Source of the DNA: an uncultured Paracoccaceae bacterium
GTDB taxonomy: Bacteria; Pseudomonadota; Alphaproteobacteria; Rhodobacterales; Rhodobacteraceae
Length of the DNA stretch: 64,000 nt
Direction: 5' to 3'
Assembly: GCA_937916485.1 (NCBI GenBank)
Contig: CALFSV010000015.1
Span: 15,791 to 79,790, forward strand
The position numbers were made by a program, and so were the translations under genes. Shown piece after piece: positions 1-12,005 of the stretch. Position 1 is the stretch's first letter, and each line of letters starts with the position of its first letter. A model generated the notes under the pieces. That model had not been told where the DNA came from and searched no databases. It saw only the letters and a program-made list of their open reading frames with translations.

Positions 1-1793
1 TTGGGCAATCTTTCTGGCTGAATGCCGGACCCGTTGTCATGAACCCGAACCACGACATAGTCCCCCGGCGGAACCCGGGCGCGGTCCCTTTCGATCGGGA
101 CGGCAAGGGACAGGTTTCCCGTTTCGATGGTGATCTCTCCCCCCTGGGGCATTGCGTCCCGGGCGTTGACGACAAGGTTCATCATCACCTGTTCAAGCTG
201 TCGCTTGTCCGCCCGGATATGGCGTAGGGCAGGATCGTGGGACAGTGTCAGGGCCACCCGTTCACCCACCAGCCGGTTCAGCAGATGGGTCAGGTCGGAC
301 AGGGTATCGCGCAGATCGATAACGGCTGGCATCAGGTTCTGTTTGCGCGAGAACGCCAAAAGCTGCCCGACAAGGCCCGCGGCCCGGTTGGCATTCTGAT
401 GGATCTGGATCAGGTCGGCATAGTCCTGATCGCTTTGGTCATGACGCAGCAACAACAGATCGCAATGCCCTGAAATAGCGGTCAAAAGGTTGTTGAAATC
501 ATGGGCAACACCACCGGCAAGTTGGCCGATGGCCTGCATCTTCTGGCTTTGCACAAACTGCGCCTCGAGGGATTTCAGTTCGGTCGCGTCGGTCAACACA
601 GCGATAAGCTCGGCCTCTTCCGCCGCGCCGCACGGATTGAGTGCAACCTGCACAAACCTGTCCTGCCCCAAGGCCCTGCCGCGCAAGAACTCTGTCCCCG
701 AAGGACGGCCCGACCGGATCGTTTCGGCGAGCCAGTCGTTAATAGGTCGCCCCAGCCCCTCGATCAGGTCGGACAGCCGCTTGGTCTGGCCACGCGCTAT
801 TGGCAAGAGCGCCCAGGCCTCTCTGTTAGAGGCACGGATCTCCCCATCTGCACCTACCTTCAAGAGGGCCACCGGAAGGTCCTCGACCGCGTCCCAGCCA
901 AGGGGATCGGCCCATTGGCTGCCCCTCGCCGGCACCGGGATAAAATAGACCTCTTGCCGGCCCCAAAGGCCTGGCGCGCGGGCTACGACACAGTCGATGG
1001 TCCCGCCATGCGAAGCAATCGAATGAACCTGCCCGTTCTCGGTCGGCGGGGTCAGAAAAATCTCCGCCTCGCGGTGGGCCTGCCCTCCTGTCAAGCGGCG
1101 GAAAGCCTCGTTGCCAAAAAGGATTTCTCCAGCAGCATCGATGATCATCATGGGCAGACCAAGGGCATTGGCCCCAAGGAAGGTCCCAAGTACAGCCCCG
1201 TCCCGGCCCGATCCATCTTCCAGCCGCCAAATGTAAACGCCCTGACCGACCCGGCTAGCTGTCAGCCGGAAACGACCGAGGGGCATCACGACATCCTCGG
1301 ACACATGCGCCCTGACGCCCAGTTCTGCCATCATGCGGCCAAGGGTCGCCGCGGGATCGGCCATGCAGTCTGTAAAATAATCAGCCAGCTCCAGATTGGC
1401 CCTGTCTGGAAACCGCACCAATGCGGCGTTGTTTCGACATGCGATGACGCCACCTTGATCGGTGACAAAGCAAGGGTCCGGGCTGGCTGCAACAAAGGCG
1501 GAGGCACCTTCGATCAGTTTGCCTCGCTGCCGCAGGCCGATCGTGCGGGAGACGGTGATCCCGGCCGCGACGACGACCATGATCATTGCGACAATCGGGA
1601 CAGACGTCCCCATCGCGGGCCCAATGCTCCAGAACCCGCTTAGGAGCGCCGCACCGCAAAAGGCCAAAAGGGCCGCCGCCGACAGGACATGACGGTCACC
1701 CCGATTGGTCGGTCCCCACCCCGTTCTGGGAGGCAAGCCCACAACCGGTTCCTGCGCACTGTCGTACAAACCCTGATACCTTCGAAAACACAC
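1..1793 (-). CDS. cckA: CckA hybrid sensor histidine kinase (5' part, runs off the left edge)
   Basis: This is the N-terminal ~597 codons of CckA, the membrane kinase/phosphatase at the top of the CckA-ChpT-CtrA relay that controls motility and cell-cycle genes in alphaproteobacteria. Reading from the right, I see two hydrophobic segments (about residues 25-70), PAS-like sequence, and then the hallmark H-box [19 protein letters not shown] near residue 430. The N-box [15 protein letters not shown] and the G1 box DNGSGI follow close to the edge. The rest of the ATPase domain and the receiver domain lie outside the window. No in-frame ATG exists near the 5' end; GTG at 1793 is the best start I can find and is uncertain. 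It is separated by 78 bp from rsmB, which lies downstream of its promoter region on the same strand. Confidence 0.9.
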   Translation of the reverse strand, partial: MCFRRYQGLYDSAQEPVVGLPPRTGWGPTNRGDRHVLSAAALLAFCGAALLSGFWSIGPAMGTSVPIVAMIMVVVAAGITVSRTIGLRQRGKLIEGASAFVAASPDPCFVTDQGGVIACRNNAALVRFPDRANLELADYFTDCMADPAATLGRMMAELGVRAHVSEDVVMPLGRFRLTASRVGQGVYIWRLEDGSGRDGAVLGTFLGANALGLPMMIIDAAGEILFGNEAFRRLTGGQAHREAEIFLTPPTENGQVHSIASHGGTIDCVVARAPGLWGRQEVYFIPVPARGSQWADPLGWDAVEDLPVALLKVGADGEIRASNREAWALLPIARGQTKRLSDLIEGLGRPINDWLAETIRSGRPSGTEFLRGRALGQDRFVQVALNPCGAAEEAELIAVLTDATELKSLEAQFVQSQKMQAIGQLAGGVAHDFNNLLTAISGHCDLLLLRHDQSDQDYADLIQIHQNANRAAGLVGQLLAFSRKQNLMPAVIDLRDTLSDLTHLLNRLVGERVALTLSHDPALRHIRADKRQLEQVMMNLVVNARDAMPQGGEITIETGNLSLAVPIERDRARVPPGDYVVVRVHDNGSGIQPERLP

Positions 1794-1871
1794 CCGGTCA
1801 CTAAGCCAGGATATACTTAAGGAATTGTGAACAGCGAACGAAAAAAGCTCAACGCCCGTATCGGGACTGGC

Positions 1872-3041
1872 CTAGTCCGGCGCCCGCAGGGTCGCGACGA
1901 AAAAGCCATCGCCTTTTGGTCCCGGTAACCATGCCTTCTGGCTGTCTTCGCGCCACGCATGATGGGCGCTAAGAAACGCCGCAATCTGCTGATCATTCTC
2001 AGCCGCAAGGATTGAACAGGTCATATAGCCCAGGACCCCGCCGGGTCGGACAAATCCGGCGGCCTGCCGCAGAATTTCCGCCTGCAGCGCGGTCAGATCC
2101 GACAACCGCCCTTGGGACAGCGCCCACTTGCCTGCCGGATCGCGCCGCCATGTCCCGCTGCCAGAACAGGGCGCATCCACCAGAACAAGGTCAAAGGAGG
2201 GGAGCCTCTCCAGCTCCTCGGTTCGGGCCTGCGCGATCCGATGGCCGCCGCGCAGGGCCCGGGCGGAAAGGTCCGCCATTCGGCGCGGTTCTGCATCATG
2301 TGCGGTCACGACCAGGTCGGCCTGCGCCGCCATGGCCAAAGATTTGCCACCGCCCCCAGCGCAATAGTCAAGAACGCGGTCACCTGAATGCAAAGGCAGG
2401 GCCAGCACAGCCGCCTGAGAACTTGCGTCCTGAAGCTCGACCAGCCCTTCAAGATAGGGCGCCGAGGCATTGATTTTCCTTGCATTTACGACGATCTCGA
2501 GGGCGCTCGGAACACCCGGAACAGCTACCGCTTCTATTCCATCGCGCGCCAAAGCAGCGATCGCACCTGCGGGATCGGACTTGTACGCGTTCACCCGCAA
2601 GAACACCGGAGCGCGGCTTTGCAGCGCGGTCATCGCCTCGGTCGCGCTGTGTCCCAAATCGGTCAGCAGGCGGTCAGCCAGCCAGTCGGGCATGTCATAG
2701 CGGACCGGATCGGGCAGTTCCTCAAGCGGGATCCCCTGATCGAGCGGTCCGGGAGGCTGGGGGGCGTAACCATCCCCGGTCATCAGCGCCGCGGGATCAA
2801 CGCCCGCATGGCGCAGGGCACCGATCATCATCCCGCGTCCGGTGTGAGATCCGCCAAGGGCGGCGTAGGACCGCTGGCAGCGCCACGCATCGTAGACGTG
2901 GTCGCGCACGGCCAGCCTGTCTTTGGACCCGGCAAACCGGCTGGCCCGACCCCAGTTGGTCAGCGCCTTTTCCGGCGGTAGGCCTGCCAGCATGGCGTCC
3001 AGCACCTCAATGGCGGCGGCGATGCGCGCGCCCGGGGTCAA
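1872..3041 (-). CDS. rsmB: 16S rRNA m5C methyltransferase, RsmB/NOL1-NOP2-Sun family
   Basis: 389 aa, S-adenosylmethionine-dependent cytosine-5 RNA methyltransferase; the family member RsmB methylates C967 of 16S rRNA. The SAM-binding motif VLDYCAGGGGKSLAMA sits near residue 220. Motif IV DAPCSGSGTWRRDP is near residue 290 and motif VI YMTCSIL near 340; these two carry the two cysteines used for catalysis and product release. The N-terminal ~140 residues are the NusB-like RNA-binding extension. The start appears to be TTG at 3041, giving MTPGAR, with GGTGGG just upstream; no ATG fits. It lies 40 bp downstream of the guaB stop on the same strand, so it is probably co-transcribed with guaB. Confidence 0.88.
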   Translation of the reverse strand: MTPGARIAAAIEVLDAMLAGLPPEKALTNWGRASRFAGSKDRLAVRDHVYDAWRCQRSYAALGGSHTGRGMMIGALRHAGVDPAALMTGDGYAPQPPGPLDQGIPLEELPDPVRYDMPDWLADRLLTDLGHSATEAMTALQSRAPVFLRVNAYKSDPAGAIAALARDGIEAVAVPGVPSALEIVVNARKINASAPYLEGLVELQDASSQAAVLALPLHSGDRVLDYCAGGGGKSLAMAAQADLVVTAHDAEPRRMADLSARALRGGHRIAQARTEELERLPSFDLVLVDAPCSGSGTWRRDPAGKWALSQGRLSDLTALQAEILRQAAGFVRPGGVLGYMTCSILAAENDQQIAAFLSAHHAWREDSQKAWLPGPKGDGFFVATLRAPD

Positions 3042-3081
3042 AGCCCACCTGCCCCAAGATGAGGTTTATCGGCCAACCTAT

Positions 3082-4741
<1,660 letters not shown>

Positions 4742-4767
4742 CCACAACATTCAGACAAGGCGTTCCC

Positions 4768-6810
4768 ATGACCGATCCACTCGTCATCTTTACCCCTTCG
4801 GGCAAGCGCGGCCATTTTCCCGTTGGCACCCCGGTTCTTACCGCCGCCCGGCAGCTTGGCGTTGATCTGGACAGCGTGTGTGGCGGTCGTGGGATCTGCT
4901 CCAAATGCCAGGTCAGCCCCTCCTACGGGGAGTTCTCAAAACATGGGGTAACGGTACAGGACACCGCCCTGTCCGAATGGAACAGCGTTGAGGAGCGGTA
5001 CGATAGGGTGCGCGGTCTGGCCAAGGGGCGCAGGTTGGGCTGTCAGGCCACGGTCCAGAGCGATATCGTCATCGACGTTCCGGCCGAAAGCCAGGTCCAT
5101 CGCCAGGTGGTGCGCAAGGCCGCCAGCGACCAGCCCATCACCATGGACCCCGCGACCAAGCTCTACTATGTCGTCGTGGCCGAACCGGACATGCACGAGC
5201 CGACGGGCGACTTCGAACGCCTTGCAGAAGCCCTCAAGGCACAGTGGGAGATCGAGAAGATCACCGCCCCACTGTCAATCCTGCGCCGCCTGCAACCCGC
5301 CCTGCGCAAGGGGCAATGGAGCGTCACGGTTGCCCTTCACAAAGGGCACCGGGACGACAGGTACCGCGTCCTCGACATCTGGCCCGGCTTTCACGAAGGG
5401 CGCATCTACGGGCTGGCCATCGACCTTGGCTCGACCACCGTGGCGGCCCACCTGACCGACCTTCGCAATGGCACCGTCACCGCAAGCGCCGGTATCATGA
5501 ACCCACAGATCCGCTTTGGCGAAGACCTGATGAGCCGGGTGTCCTATGCCATGATGAACCCCGGCGGCGATGTCGAAATGACCACTGCCGTGCGCGAGGC
5601 CATCGACAAGCTCACGCTTGAGCTTGCTCAGGAAGGCGGGATCGAGCCTGACCAGATCGTCGAGGCGGTCTTTGTCTGCAACCCGGTGATGCACCACCTT
5701 CTGTTGGGGATCGACCCTGTTGAGCTTGGGCAGGCCCCCTTTGCCCTGGCGACCTCAAACTCGATCTCGCTGGATGCGACGGAACTGTCGCTCAAGGGGA
5801 TGAACGCCGCCGCACGGGTTTTCATCCTGCCATGTATCGCCGGCCATGTGGGGGCCGATGCCGCTGCCGTTGCATTGGCGGAGTCCCCCAACACCTCTGA
5901 CGATCTGGTCTTGATCGTGGACGTGGGCACCAATGCCGAGCTTTTGCTGGGCAACCGCAGCCGCGTCCTTGCCTGTTCGTCGCCCACCGGTCCTGCCTTT
6001 GAAGGGGCGCAGATCAGCTCGGGCCAGCGGGCCGCCCCCGGGGCCATCGAACGGGTGCGGATCGACCCTGTCACCAAAGAACCCCGCTTTTCCGTTATCG
6101 GGTCCGAGCTTTGGTCTGACGACCCCGGCTTTGCCGAGGCCATCGCCGTCACCGGCGTTACCGGCATCTGCGGGTCCGGCATCATCGAGGCTGTCGCAGA
6201 ACTGCGGATGGCCGGGCTGATGGACCCCAAGGGGCTGATGGGCTCTGCCGCCCAGACCGGGACCGAACGGATGATCCCCGAAGGGCGCACCCATTCCTAC
6301 CTGCTGTTTGACGGCACCGCTGACGGCGGCCCAAGGATTACCGTGACCCAGGGCGACATCCGGGCGATCCAGCTGGCCAAATCGGCGCTCTATGCCGGGG
6401 CGCGGCTCTTGATGGACGAAATGGGGGTCGAAACGGTGGACCGGGTGGTTCTGGCCGGGGCGTTCGGGGCCCATATCTCGACCAAGCACGCGATGGTGCT
6501 GGGGATGATCCCGGACGCGCCTTTGGAAAAGGTCACCTCGGCAGGGAACGCCGCTGGCACCGGCGCACGGATCGCACTGTGTTCCGTTGCCGCGCGGGCG
6601 CAGATCGAAAAGACCGTCCGCGAAATTACCAAGGTCGAAACCGCGATCGAGCCCAAGTTTCAGGAGCATTTCGTGAACGCCAATGCGGTGCCCCATGCCA
6701 CAGATCCCTTCCCGAATCTGCTCGCCGTGGTCGACCTGCCCGACGTCAGCTTCAACACCCAATCGGGCGGCGGCGAAGACGGCCGCAGACGGCGGCGGGC
6801 AGCGCGTTAG
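4768..6810 (+). CDS. RACo/RamA-type ATP-dependent corrinoid reductive activator (2Fe-2S ferredoxin + ASKHA ATPase, DUF4445)
   Basis: 680 aa. The N-terminus is a 2Fe-2S ferredoxin domain with CGGRGICSKC near residues 33-42 and a fourth Cys in RLGCQA near 91. A linker region follows, then an ASKHA-type ATPase/DUF4445 domain beginning with GLAIDLGSTTVAAHL near 215, with VDVGTNAELLLG near 390. Such proteins (RACo, RamA) use ATP to drive reduction of inactive Co(II) corrinoid proteins to Co(I). ATG at 4768 gives the N-terminus expected for the family; an upstream in-frame ATG at 4675 would add 31 unlike residues. No corrinoid partner is adjacent, but a free corrinoid protein (50114) and two methyltransferase modules are in the window. 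The likely job is rescue of oxidised cobalamin in a split methionine synthase and perhaps the MttB-like enzyme. Confidence 0.88.
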   Translation: MTDPLVIFTPSGKRGHFPVGTPVLTAARQLGVDLDSVCGGRGICSKCQVSPSYGEFSKHGVTVQDTALSEWNSVEERYDRVRGLAKGRRLGCQATVQSDIVIDVPAESQVHRQVVRKAASDQPITMDPATKLYYVVVAEPDMHEPTGDFERLAEALKAQWEIEKITAPLSILRRLQPALRKGQWSVTVALHKGHRDDRYRVLDIWPGFHEGRIYGLAIDLGSTTVAAHLTDLRNGTVTASAGIMNPQIRFGEDLMSRVSYAMMNPGGDVEMTTAVREAIDKLTLELAQEGGIEPDQIVEAVFVCNPVMHHLLLGIDPVELGQAPFALATSNSISLDATELSLKGMNAAARVFILPCIAGHVGADAAAVALAESPNTSDDLVLIVDVGTNAELLLGNRSRVLACSSPTGPAFEGAQISSGQRAAPGAIERVRIDPVTKEPRFSVIGSELWSDDPGFAEAIAVTGVTGICGSGIIEAVAELRMAGLMDPKGLMGSAAQTGTERMIPEGRTHSYLLFDGTADGGPRITVTQGDIRAIQLAKSALYAGARLLMDEMGVETVDRVVLAGAFGAHISTKHAMVLGMIPDAPLEKVTSAGNAAGTGARIALCSVAARAQIEKTVREITKVETAIEPKFQEHFVNANAVPHATDPFPNLLAVVDLPDVSFNTQSGGGEDGRRRRRAAR

Positions 6811-6952
6811 GCCAAGTAATCCAAGGCTTGGGTCGGATCGTTAATGTGTCACTTGATGGCACGGGCCGATCCGGCCCTGCCCCATCATGGTACGACCGAA
6901 CACGAAAGGCGCTTGACGGAGCGCCCCGGCCTCATTACCTCGGCCTGACGGC

Positions 6953-7026
6953 GCGGGTATGGTGAAAAGGTATCACGAAAGCTTCCCAAGCTTCAGTTAC
7001 GGGTTCGATTCCCGTTACCCGCTCCA
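6953..7026 (+). tRNA. tRNA-Gly (anticodon CCC)
   Basis: A 74-nt cloverleaf with encoded CCA. The acceptor stem is GCGGGTA/TACCCGC, the T-arm loop contains GGTTCGATTCC, and the anticodon loop TTCCCAA places CCC at 6985-6987. The anticodon stem has an outer A-C mismatch but four good pairs. A TTGACG hexamer at 6913-6918 could be its -35 element. Confidence 0.93.
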
Positions 7027-7035
7027 AACTTCCAA

Positions 7036-7149
7036 ATGACAGATGATGATCGACCGCCGCCCATTGGCTTGGCGGCGATTGGCGCAAGGTGTCGCAGGTA
7101 ATTCGGGGGTGTTCACCAGTCCGGACCTTATCTGCTATTGATCTGTCAT
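7036..7149. repeat. Separated 9-bp inverted repeat before the desaturase gene
   Basis: ATGACAGAT at 7036-7044 and its exact complement ATCTGTCAT at 7141-7149 flank most of the 169-bp gap between tRNA-Gly and the desaturase gene. Arms this far apart could act as a pair of regulator sites or form a long-range stem in the mRNA leader. The function is unknown. Confidence 0.3.
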
Positions 7150-7195
7150 CATTGGTTCTTAGATCGTGCCTAGAGGGCAGACAGGTAGGCTTCCG

Positions 7196-8176
7196 ATGGA
7201 TACCAGAGAGTTCACTTCCGCCTATTGCAAGCGCGACGACCGGATCGCGGCACTTAGCTACTTTGGGACGTTTGTGGTCTACTTCGGGACTCTGCCCCTC
7301 GCTATCCTCGCCGCCGATGTGCCTTGGCTGGTCATCCCCCTGATCATTCTGAACGGAACTGCCGGCGTGCGCCTGTATGTGCTGCAGCACGATTGCGGCC
7401 ACCTGTCACTTTGGAGCCGGAGGGAGTGGAACGTCTGGGCCGGCTATGGCCTGTCCACCTTCACCCTCACCCCGTTTCGGGCCATGCAGTACAACCATAA
7501 CGACCACCACGCCCATGTCGGCGATCTTGATGCCCGCCGGTCGGGTGAGATCCACACCATGACCCTGCGCGAATGGAATGCCGCCGACTGGCAAACCCGG
7601 TTGAAGTATCGACTTTACCGCAATCCGTTCATCATGATCCCGCTGGGGGGCATCTACACCTATGTCCTGCGCTATCGCTGGCCCAAGAACACGCTCAAGG
7701 TCGGCATTCTTGGGGTAATGGTGCAAAACGCGCTTCTGGCCCTTTGGATCTACGTGATTTGGTGGTTTGCCGGGACAACGGGCCTTTGGATCTATGCCGG
7801 GACCGTCCTATGGGCCGCCCTGCTGGGGGTATTCATGGTCTACCTGCAGCACAATTTTGAAGACACCTATTGGGACCGCAAGCCCGAGCATCGGTTGAAG
7901 AAGGCCGTGATCAAGGGATCATCCGCCCTTGATCTGGGATGGTGGTTCGATCTGGCGACGGCCAATATCGCCTATCACGACCTGCACCACGACAACCCGC
8001 GCATCCCGTCCTACCGGCTGCGCCAGTGCCACCGCGATGCCCGCGAGGTGTTTGACCTGCCGGTGATCCATTGGCCCGAGGCGCTACGCAGCTTTACGCT
8101 CAAGCTGTGGGACGAGGATCAGGGCCGGCTGGTGCCTTTTCCCAAGACCCCCAAGTCTTCGGCGGTGAAGGCCTAG
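7196..8176 (+). CDS. Membrane fatty-acid desaturase
   Basis: 326 aa integral membrane di-iron desaturase/hydroxylase family protein. Three histidine boxes that bind the two irons are present: HDCGH near residue 66, HNDHHAH near 103, and YHDLHHDN near 265. Hydrophobic helices lie around residues 20-55 and 165-220. The family inserts double bonds into acyl chains or hydroxylates related lipids; the exact substrate cannot be read from sequence. ATG at 7196 is chosen because an upstream start at 7166 adds unlike residues. It converges with pgi, 12 bp away. A second, dissimilar desaturase gene is at 13600. Confidence 0.85.
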   Translation: MDTREFTSAYCKRDDRIAALSYFGTFVVYFGTLPLAILAADVPWLVIPLIILNGTAGVRLYVLQHDCGHLSLWSRREWNVWAGYGLSTFTLTPFRAMQYNHNDHHAHVGDLDARRSGEIHTMTLREWNAADWQTRLKYRLYRNPFIMIPLGGIYTYVLRYRWPKNTLKVGILGVMVQNALLALWIYVIWWFAGTTGLWIYAGTVLWAALLGVFMVYLQHNFEDTYWDRKPEHRLKKAVIKGSSALDLGWWFDLATANIAYHDLHHDNPRIPSYRLRQCHRDAREVFDLPVIHWPEALRSFTLKLWDEDQGRLVPFPKTPKSSAVKA

Positions 8177-8188
8177 CCGCGGCGAGGG

Positions 8189-9790
8189 CTAGGCGCCGTT
8201 CTTGCGCAGATACCCCACCAGTGCGGCGGTTGATCCGTCCTTGCCCGTGGCATCGGCCTTGCCCTCGATCACCGGTTGCAGGGCCGTGGCAAGTTCCTTG
8301 CCAAGCTCTACCCCCCATTGGTCGTAAGAGTTGATGCCAAGAACCGCCCCCTCCACAAAAACCCGGTGTTCATAAAGGGCTATGATCTGGCCAAGGGTAA
8401 AAGGATCAAGCGTCGGATAGGCGATGGTCACCGACGGGCGGTTGCCCGGAAAGACGCGGTGACGCGCCTGCCGGTCTAGCTCTGGCCCTGTCAGCCCCTT
8501 GGAGGCCATGATGGCGGTCGCTTCCTCAAGGCTGCGGCCGCGCATCAAGGCTTCGGACTGGGCGAGGCAATTGGCGATCAGCAACTGGTGCTGATGGTGC
8601 AACTCAGGCTCGTGGCCTCGTGCCGCAATCAGGAATTCGCACGGCACGATCCGGGTGCCCTGATGGATCAGCTGGTAAAAGGCGTGCTGGCCGTTGGTCC
8701 CCGGCTCTCCCCAGACAACGGGGCCGCTGTCGACGGGCAGATCGACACCGTCCATGCTGACCCGCTTGCCGTTCGATTCCATCTCAAGCTGTTGCAGATA
8801 GGCGGGCAAGCGGCCCAGTCGGTTGTCATAGGGCAGCACGGCGCGGGTGGCATAGCCGCAGACCTGATTGTGCCAGATGCCGACAAGGGCCAGCAGGGCC
8901 GGAAGGTTCTCGTGCCACTCTGCCGCGCGGAAATGGGTGTCCATCGCCTGCCCCCCGCGCAAGAAGGCGCGAAAGGCGTCAGGGCCGATGGCGATCATCA
9001 GGCTGAGACCGATGGGCCCCCACATGGAATAGCGTCCGCCAACCCAATCCTCGAACCCGAACACACGATCCGACGGGATGCCAAAGGCCCCCGTCTTGTC
9101 CGCAGCGGTCGACAAGGCGGCGAACTGGGCCGCGGGATCGCTGACCGCCTCACCCATCCAGGCTTTGGCGGTGCGGGCGTTGGTCATCGTCTCGATCGTG
9201 GTAAAGGTTTTGGAGGCGACGATGACAAGCGTGGTCGCCGGATCGCAGCGGCGCAGAACCTCTGCAATATCGGCCGGATCGACGTTCGAAACAAAATGGC
9301 AGCGCGGCCCGTCGTGATAGGGCGACAGGGCCCGGACGGCCATTGCGGGGCCGAGGTCGGAGCCGCCAATGCCGATGTTGATGACATCCGTGATCGACCC
9401 GCCCTGCCCCTTGAAGGCGCCTGACCGGACCTGTTCGGCAAAGCCCGCCATCCGGTCAAGGGTGGCCCGCACCGCCGGAATAACATCTTTGCCGTCCACG
9501 ATGACGGGATCGCCATCAAGATTACGCAGGGCGGTATGAAGCACGGCCCGGCCTTCGGTCTCGTTGATCGGCTGGCCTTTGAACATGGCGTCACGCTTGG
9601 CGGCGACGCCGGTCTGGTCGAGCAGGTCGATCAACAGCCCAAGGGCCGTCGCGTCGATGTTGGTCTTGGCGTAGTCGAGGATCAGGTCGCCCGTCTGGGC
9701 GGTAAAGGCAGCCGCACGGGCGGCATCGCACATCTCTTCGAACCGGCGATCCGCAACTTTGACCTGATGGGCCTTTAGGGTCTCAAACAT
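8189..9790 (-). CDS. pgi: Glucose-6-phosphate isomerase
   Basis: 533 aa, interconverts glucose-6-phosphate and fructose-6-phosphate. The signature [14 protein letters not shown] lies near residue 260, [14 protein letters not shown] near 145, and the C-terminal [11 protein letters not shown] near 490. Full length for the family. It is the last gene of the operon zwf-pgl-pgi, with only 3 bp between the pgl stop and its start. In Rhodobacterales glucose is mainly broken down by the Entner-Doudoroff route, for which zwf and pgl supply 6-phosphogluconate; pgi lets hexose phosphates enter or recycle. Confidence 0.97.
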   Translation of the reverse strand: MFETLKAHQVKVADRRFEEMCDAARAAAFTAQTGDLILDYAKTNIDATALGLLIDLLDQTGVAAKRDAMFKGQPINETEGRAVLHTALRNLDGDPVIVDGKDVIPAVRATLDRMAGFAEQVRSGAFKGQGGSITDVINIGIGGSDLGPAMAVRALSPYHDGPRCHFVSNVDPADIAEVLRRCDPATTLVIVASKTFTTIETMTNARTAKAWMGEAVSDPAAQFAALSTAADKTGAFGIPSDRVFGFEDWVGGRYSMWGPIGLSLMIAIGPDAFRAFLRGGQAMDTHFRAAEWHENLPALLALVGIWHNQVCGYATRAVLPYDNRLGRLPAYLQQLEMESNGKRVSMDGVDLPVDSGPVVWGEPGTNGQHAFYQLIHQGTRIVPCEFLIAARGHEPELHHQHQLLIANCLAQSEALMRGRSLEEATAIMASKGLTGPELDRQARHRVFPGNRPSVTIAYPTLDPFTLGQIIALYEHRVFVEGAVLGINSYDQWGVELGKELATALQPVIEGKADATGKDGSTAALVGYLRKNGA

Positions 9791-9793
9791 GGC

Positions 9794-10465
9794 TCAGCTC
9801 TCCGCCCAATGAACAACAGCCTGACGAAGGACGACCGAAATCGGCGCCTCCTCTGGCGACAAATGACGGGCCCGTTCAAGTGCGGCGCGCTTTTCGGGGC
9901 CGGTGATGACGACATGGGTGCTCATCGCGTCCTGAAGCACCCGGGCCGACAGGGTAATCCGCGGCTCTGGCGCACCGGGGGCGCGCATCGGAACGAGGCT
10001 GGCCTTGCCATGAAGCGCGTCGTGAAGCCGGTCGGCACCCGGAAAAATCGAGGCCGTGTGCATGTCCGCCCCCATACCCAGCAGCAGAACCGACAAGGGC
10101 AAAGCCGGGGCCAGAGCAGCCTCAACCTCTGCCAAGCCTTCTTCGGGAGTGGGCGTATCGGCGTATAGGGGCACATATACCGCCGTCGCCGCCCGGTCGG
10201 TCAGCAAGCGCTGGCGCAACAGGCGGGTGTTCGAGCGTTCGGACGATTCGGGCACCCAGCGTTCATCCGTCAGAAGGACATGAACCCGGTGCCAGTCCAG
10301 ATCTGCAGCACACAGGTTGTCAAAGATCGGGCCCGGTGTCGTGCCGCCGGGGACAGCAAAGCTCGCGTGATCGTGCCGGGACAGGCAGCTGCGCAGCTCT
10401 CCGGCCAGGACATTGGCCAGATCGATCATCATCATCTCGGAATCGGCGTACTCAATGAGGTCCAT
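9794..10465 (-). CDS. pgl: 6-phosphogluconolactonase
   Basis: 223 aa of the DevB/Pgl family (NagB-like fold), hydrolysing 6-phosphogluconolactone to 6-phosphogluconate. Seen: SFAVPGGTTPGPIFDNL near residue 40, the VLLTDERWVP motif near 70, and VLLLGMGADMHTASIFPG near 125-145. ATG at 10465 has a strong AAAGGAG ribosome-binding site at good spacing, so I prefer it over an upstream start at 10504. It sits between zwf and pgi, matching its pathway position directly after glucose-6-phosphate dehydrogenase. Confidence 0.94.
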   Translation of the reverse strand: MDLIEYADSEMMMIDLANVLAGELRSCLSRHDHASFAVPGGTTPGPIFDNLCAADLDWHRVHVLLTDERWVPESSERSNTRLLRQRLLTDRAATAVYVPLYADTPTPEEGLAEVEAALAPALPLSVLLLGMGADMHTASIFPGADRLHDALHGKASLVPMRAPGAPEPRITLSARVLQDAMSTHVVITGPEKRAALERARHLSPEEAPISVVLRQAVVHWAES

Positions 10466-10487
10466 CGCTGGCTTCTCCTTTGGGCGG

Positions 10488-10505
10488 GGTGGGTCCGGAC
10501 CCACC
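10488..10505. repeat. Palindrome GGTGGGTC-CG-GACCCACC (copy 1)
   Basis: A perfect 18-bp palindrome between zwf and pgl. A near-identical one, differing in the two central bases, is at 25671-25688 after the YjbR gene. The arms GGTGGGTC/GACCCACC are identical. It would form a short hairpin in the zwf-pgl mRNA and probably belongs to a dispersed small repeat family. Confidence 0.55.
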
Positions 10506-10536
10506 TTACTGCAGGTTGGACCCGGATTAACCCGAA

Positions 10537-11991
10537 TTAACCCTTGATCTCGCGCCAGCGGCGTCCGTCACGATGCATCAGCATCAGCGCATCCTCGGGG
10601 CCGGACGATCCCGGCTCATAAAGCTTGGGCACGTCGCTGCGGGCCTCCCAGCCTTCGATCAGGGGATCGGTCCAGGACCAGGCCGCCTCAACCTCATCGC
10701 CGCGCATGAACAGGGTCTGGTTGCCCCGGATCACATCCATGATCAGACGCTCATAGGCGTCCGGCACATCCTCGCCGTCCTCGCCCAAAGCATCCGCAAA
10801 GGTCAGATCCAGCGGCACATCGACAAGGCGCATCCCCCCCGGCCCCGGTTCCTTGATCGTTACCTGCAGGTCGATCCCCTCATTGGGCTGAAGCCGGATC
10901 GACAGGATATTTCGATGCCGGGCCACGTCCCCTTCAAAGATCGTATGGCCAAGGTCCTGAAACACTACGGCAATCTCGCTGGACCGGGCCTTCATCTTCT
11001 TGCCGGTACGCAGATAGAACGGCACGCCGGCCCACCGCCAATTGGCAATCTCGCACTTCATGGCGATAAAGCTTTCGGTGAACGAACGCGGGTTTTCTGC
11101 GTCCGCCCGGTAGCTGGGGTCGTCGCCTTCGGCGTCATATTGACCGCGCACGATGTGATGGGCGGCAATTGGCTGTAGGGCCCGGATGACTTTAAGCTTT
11201 TCATCGCGCACCGCGTCAGCCTCGAACCGGCTGGGCGGTTCCATGGCGATCAGGCACAACAACTGCATCAGGTGGTTCTGCACCATATCGCGCATGGCGC
11301 CCGATTTGTCGTAGTAGCTGCCCCTGCCCCCAACACCGACGGTTTCAGCCACGGTGATCTGGATGTGATCGACGTAATGGTTGTTCCAAAGCGGCTCGAA
11401 CAGGACGTTGCCGAAACGGACGGCCATCAGGTTTTGCACCGTTTCTTTGCCAAGGTAGTGGTCGATCCGGTAAATCTGACCTTCCTTGAAATAGGCGGCC
11501 AGCGTTTCGTTCAGCGCGCGCGCCGAGGCAAGATCGCGGCCAAAGGGCTTTTCCACCACGATCCGGCTGTGCGCATCGGCGATGCCGTGCAGGTGCAGCC
11601 GTTCCGCAAGCGCGCCGAACAAGGACGGGGCAACAGAAAAGTAGAACGCCCGGACAACGTCCGCCCTCATCAGGTCTGAAAGTGCCTTCCAGCCGCCATC
11701 ACCCGTCGCGTCGATGGGTACGTAATGCAGCCGCTCGATAAACGCATCGAGGCCCGTGGTGTCAGTTTTCTCGGCCCCGCCAAACTCGGCAATCGCCTCG
11801 CGGATCATCTGGCGGTAGCCACCATCGTCCATGTCGGAACGGGCTGCACCTATGATGCGCGACTCGGCCGTCATCTGCCCAGAGAGAAAGCGGCGGAAAA
11901 GGCCCGGCAGGATCTTGCGGCGGGCAAGGTCGCCCGTGCCGCCAAAGATGACGAGGTCGAAAGTGTCGACGGGTATGACGCGGGATACCAT
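10537..11991 (-). CDS. zwf: Glucose-6-phosphate 1-dehydrogenase
   Basis: 484 aa, oxidises glucose-6-phosphate to 6-phosphogluconolactone with NAD(P)+, feeding the Entner-Doudoroff and pentose-phosphate routes. The coenzyme fingerprint FGGTGDLARRKILPGLF is near residue 15, and the active-site motif RIDHYLGKE is near 175. ATG at 11991 has GGAG eight bases upstream. It is the first gene of zwf-pgl-pgi. A palindrome TGTTAGCGCTA lies 15 bp before the start codon, suggesting control by a LacI-family sugar-metabolism regulator. Confidence 0.97.
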   Translation of the reverse strand: MVSRVIPVDTFDLVIFGGTGDLARRKILPGLFRRFLSGQMTAESRIIGAARSDMDDGGYRQMIREAIAEFGGAEKTDTTGLDAFIERLHYVPIDATGDGGWKALSDLMRADVVRAFYFSVAPSLFGALAERLHLHGIADAHSRIVVEKPFGRDLASARALNETLAAYFKEGQIYRIDHYLGKETVQNLMAVRFGNVLFEPLWNNHYVDHIQITVAETVGVGGRGSYYDKSGAMRDMVQNHLMQLLCLIAMEPPSRFEADAVRDEKLKVIRALQPIAAHHIVRGQYDAEGDDPSYRADAENPRSFTESFIAMKCEIANWRWAGVPFYLRTGKKMKARSSEIAVVFQDLGHTIFEGDVARHRNILSIRLQPNEGIDLQVTIKEPGPGGMRLVDVPLDLTFADALGEDGEDVPDAYERLIMDVIRGNQTLFMRGDEVEAAWSWTDPLIEGWEARSDVPKLYEPGSSGPEDALMLMHRDGRRWREIKG

Positions 11992-12005
11992 GGCTGCTCC
12001 AGGGG

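Noticed and set aside
501..1643. A 380-codon open frame on the plus strand
   Set aside because: It lies antisense to cckA, whose minus-strand frame carries the [17 protein letters not shown] box; the plus-strand product has no recognisable domain and biased shadow composition.
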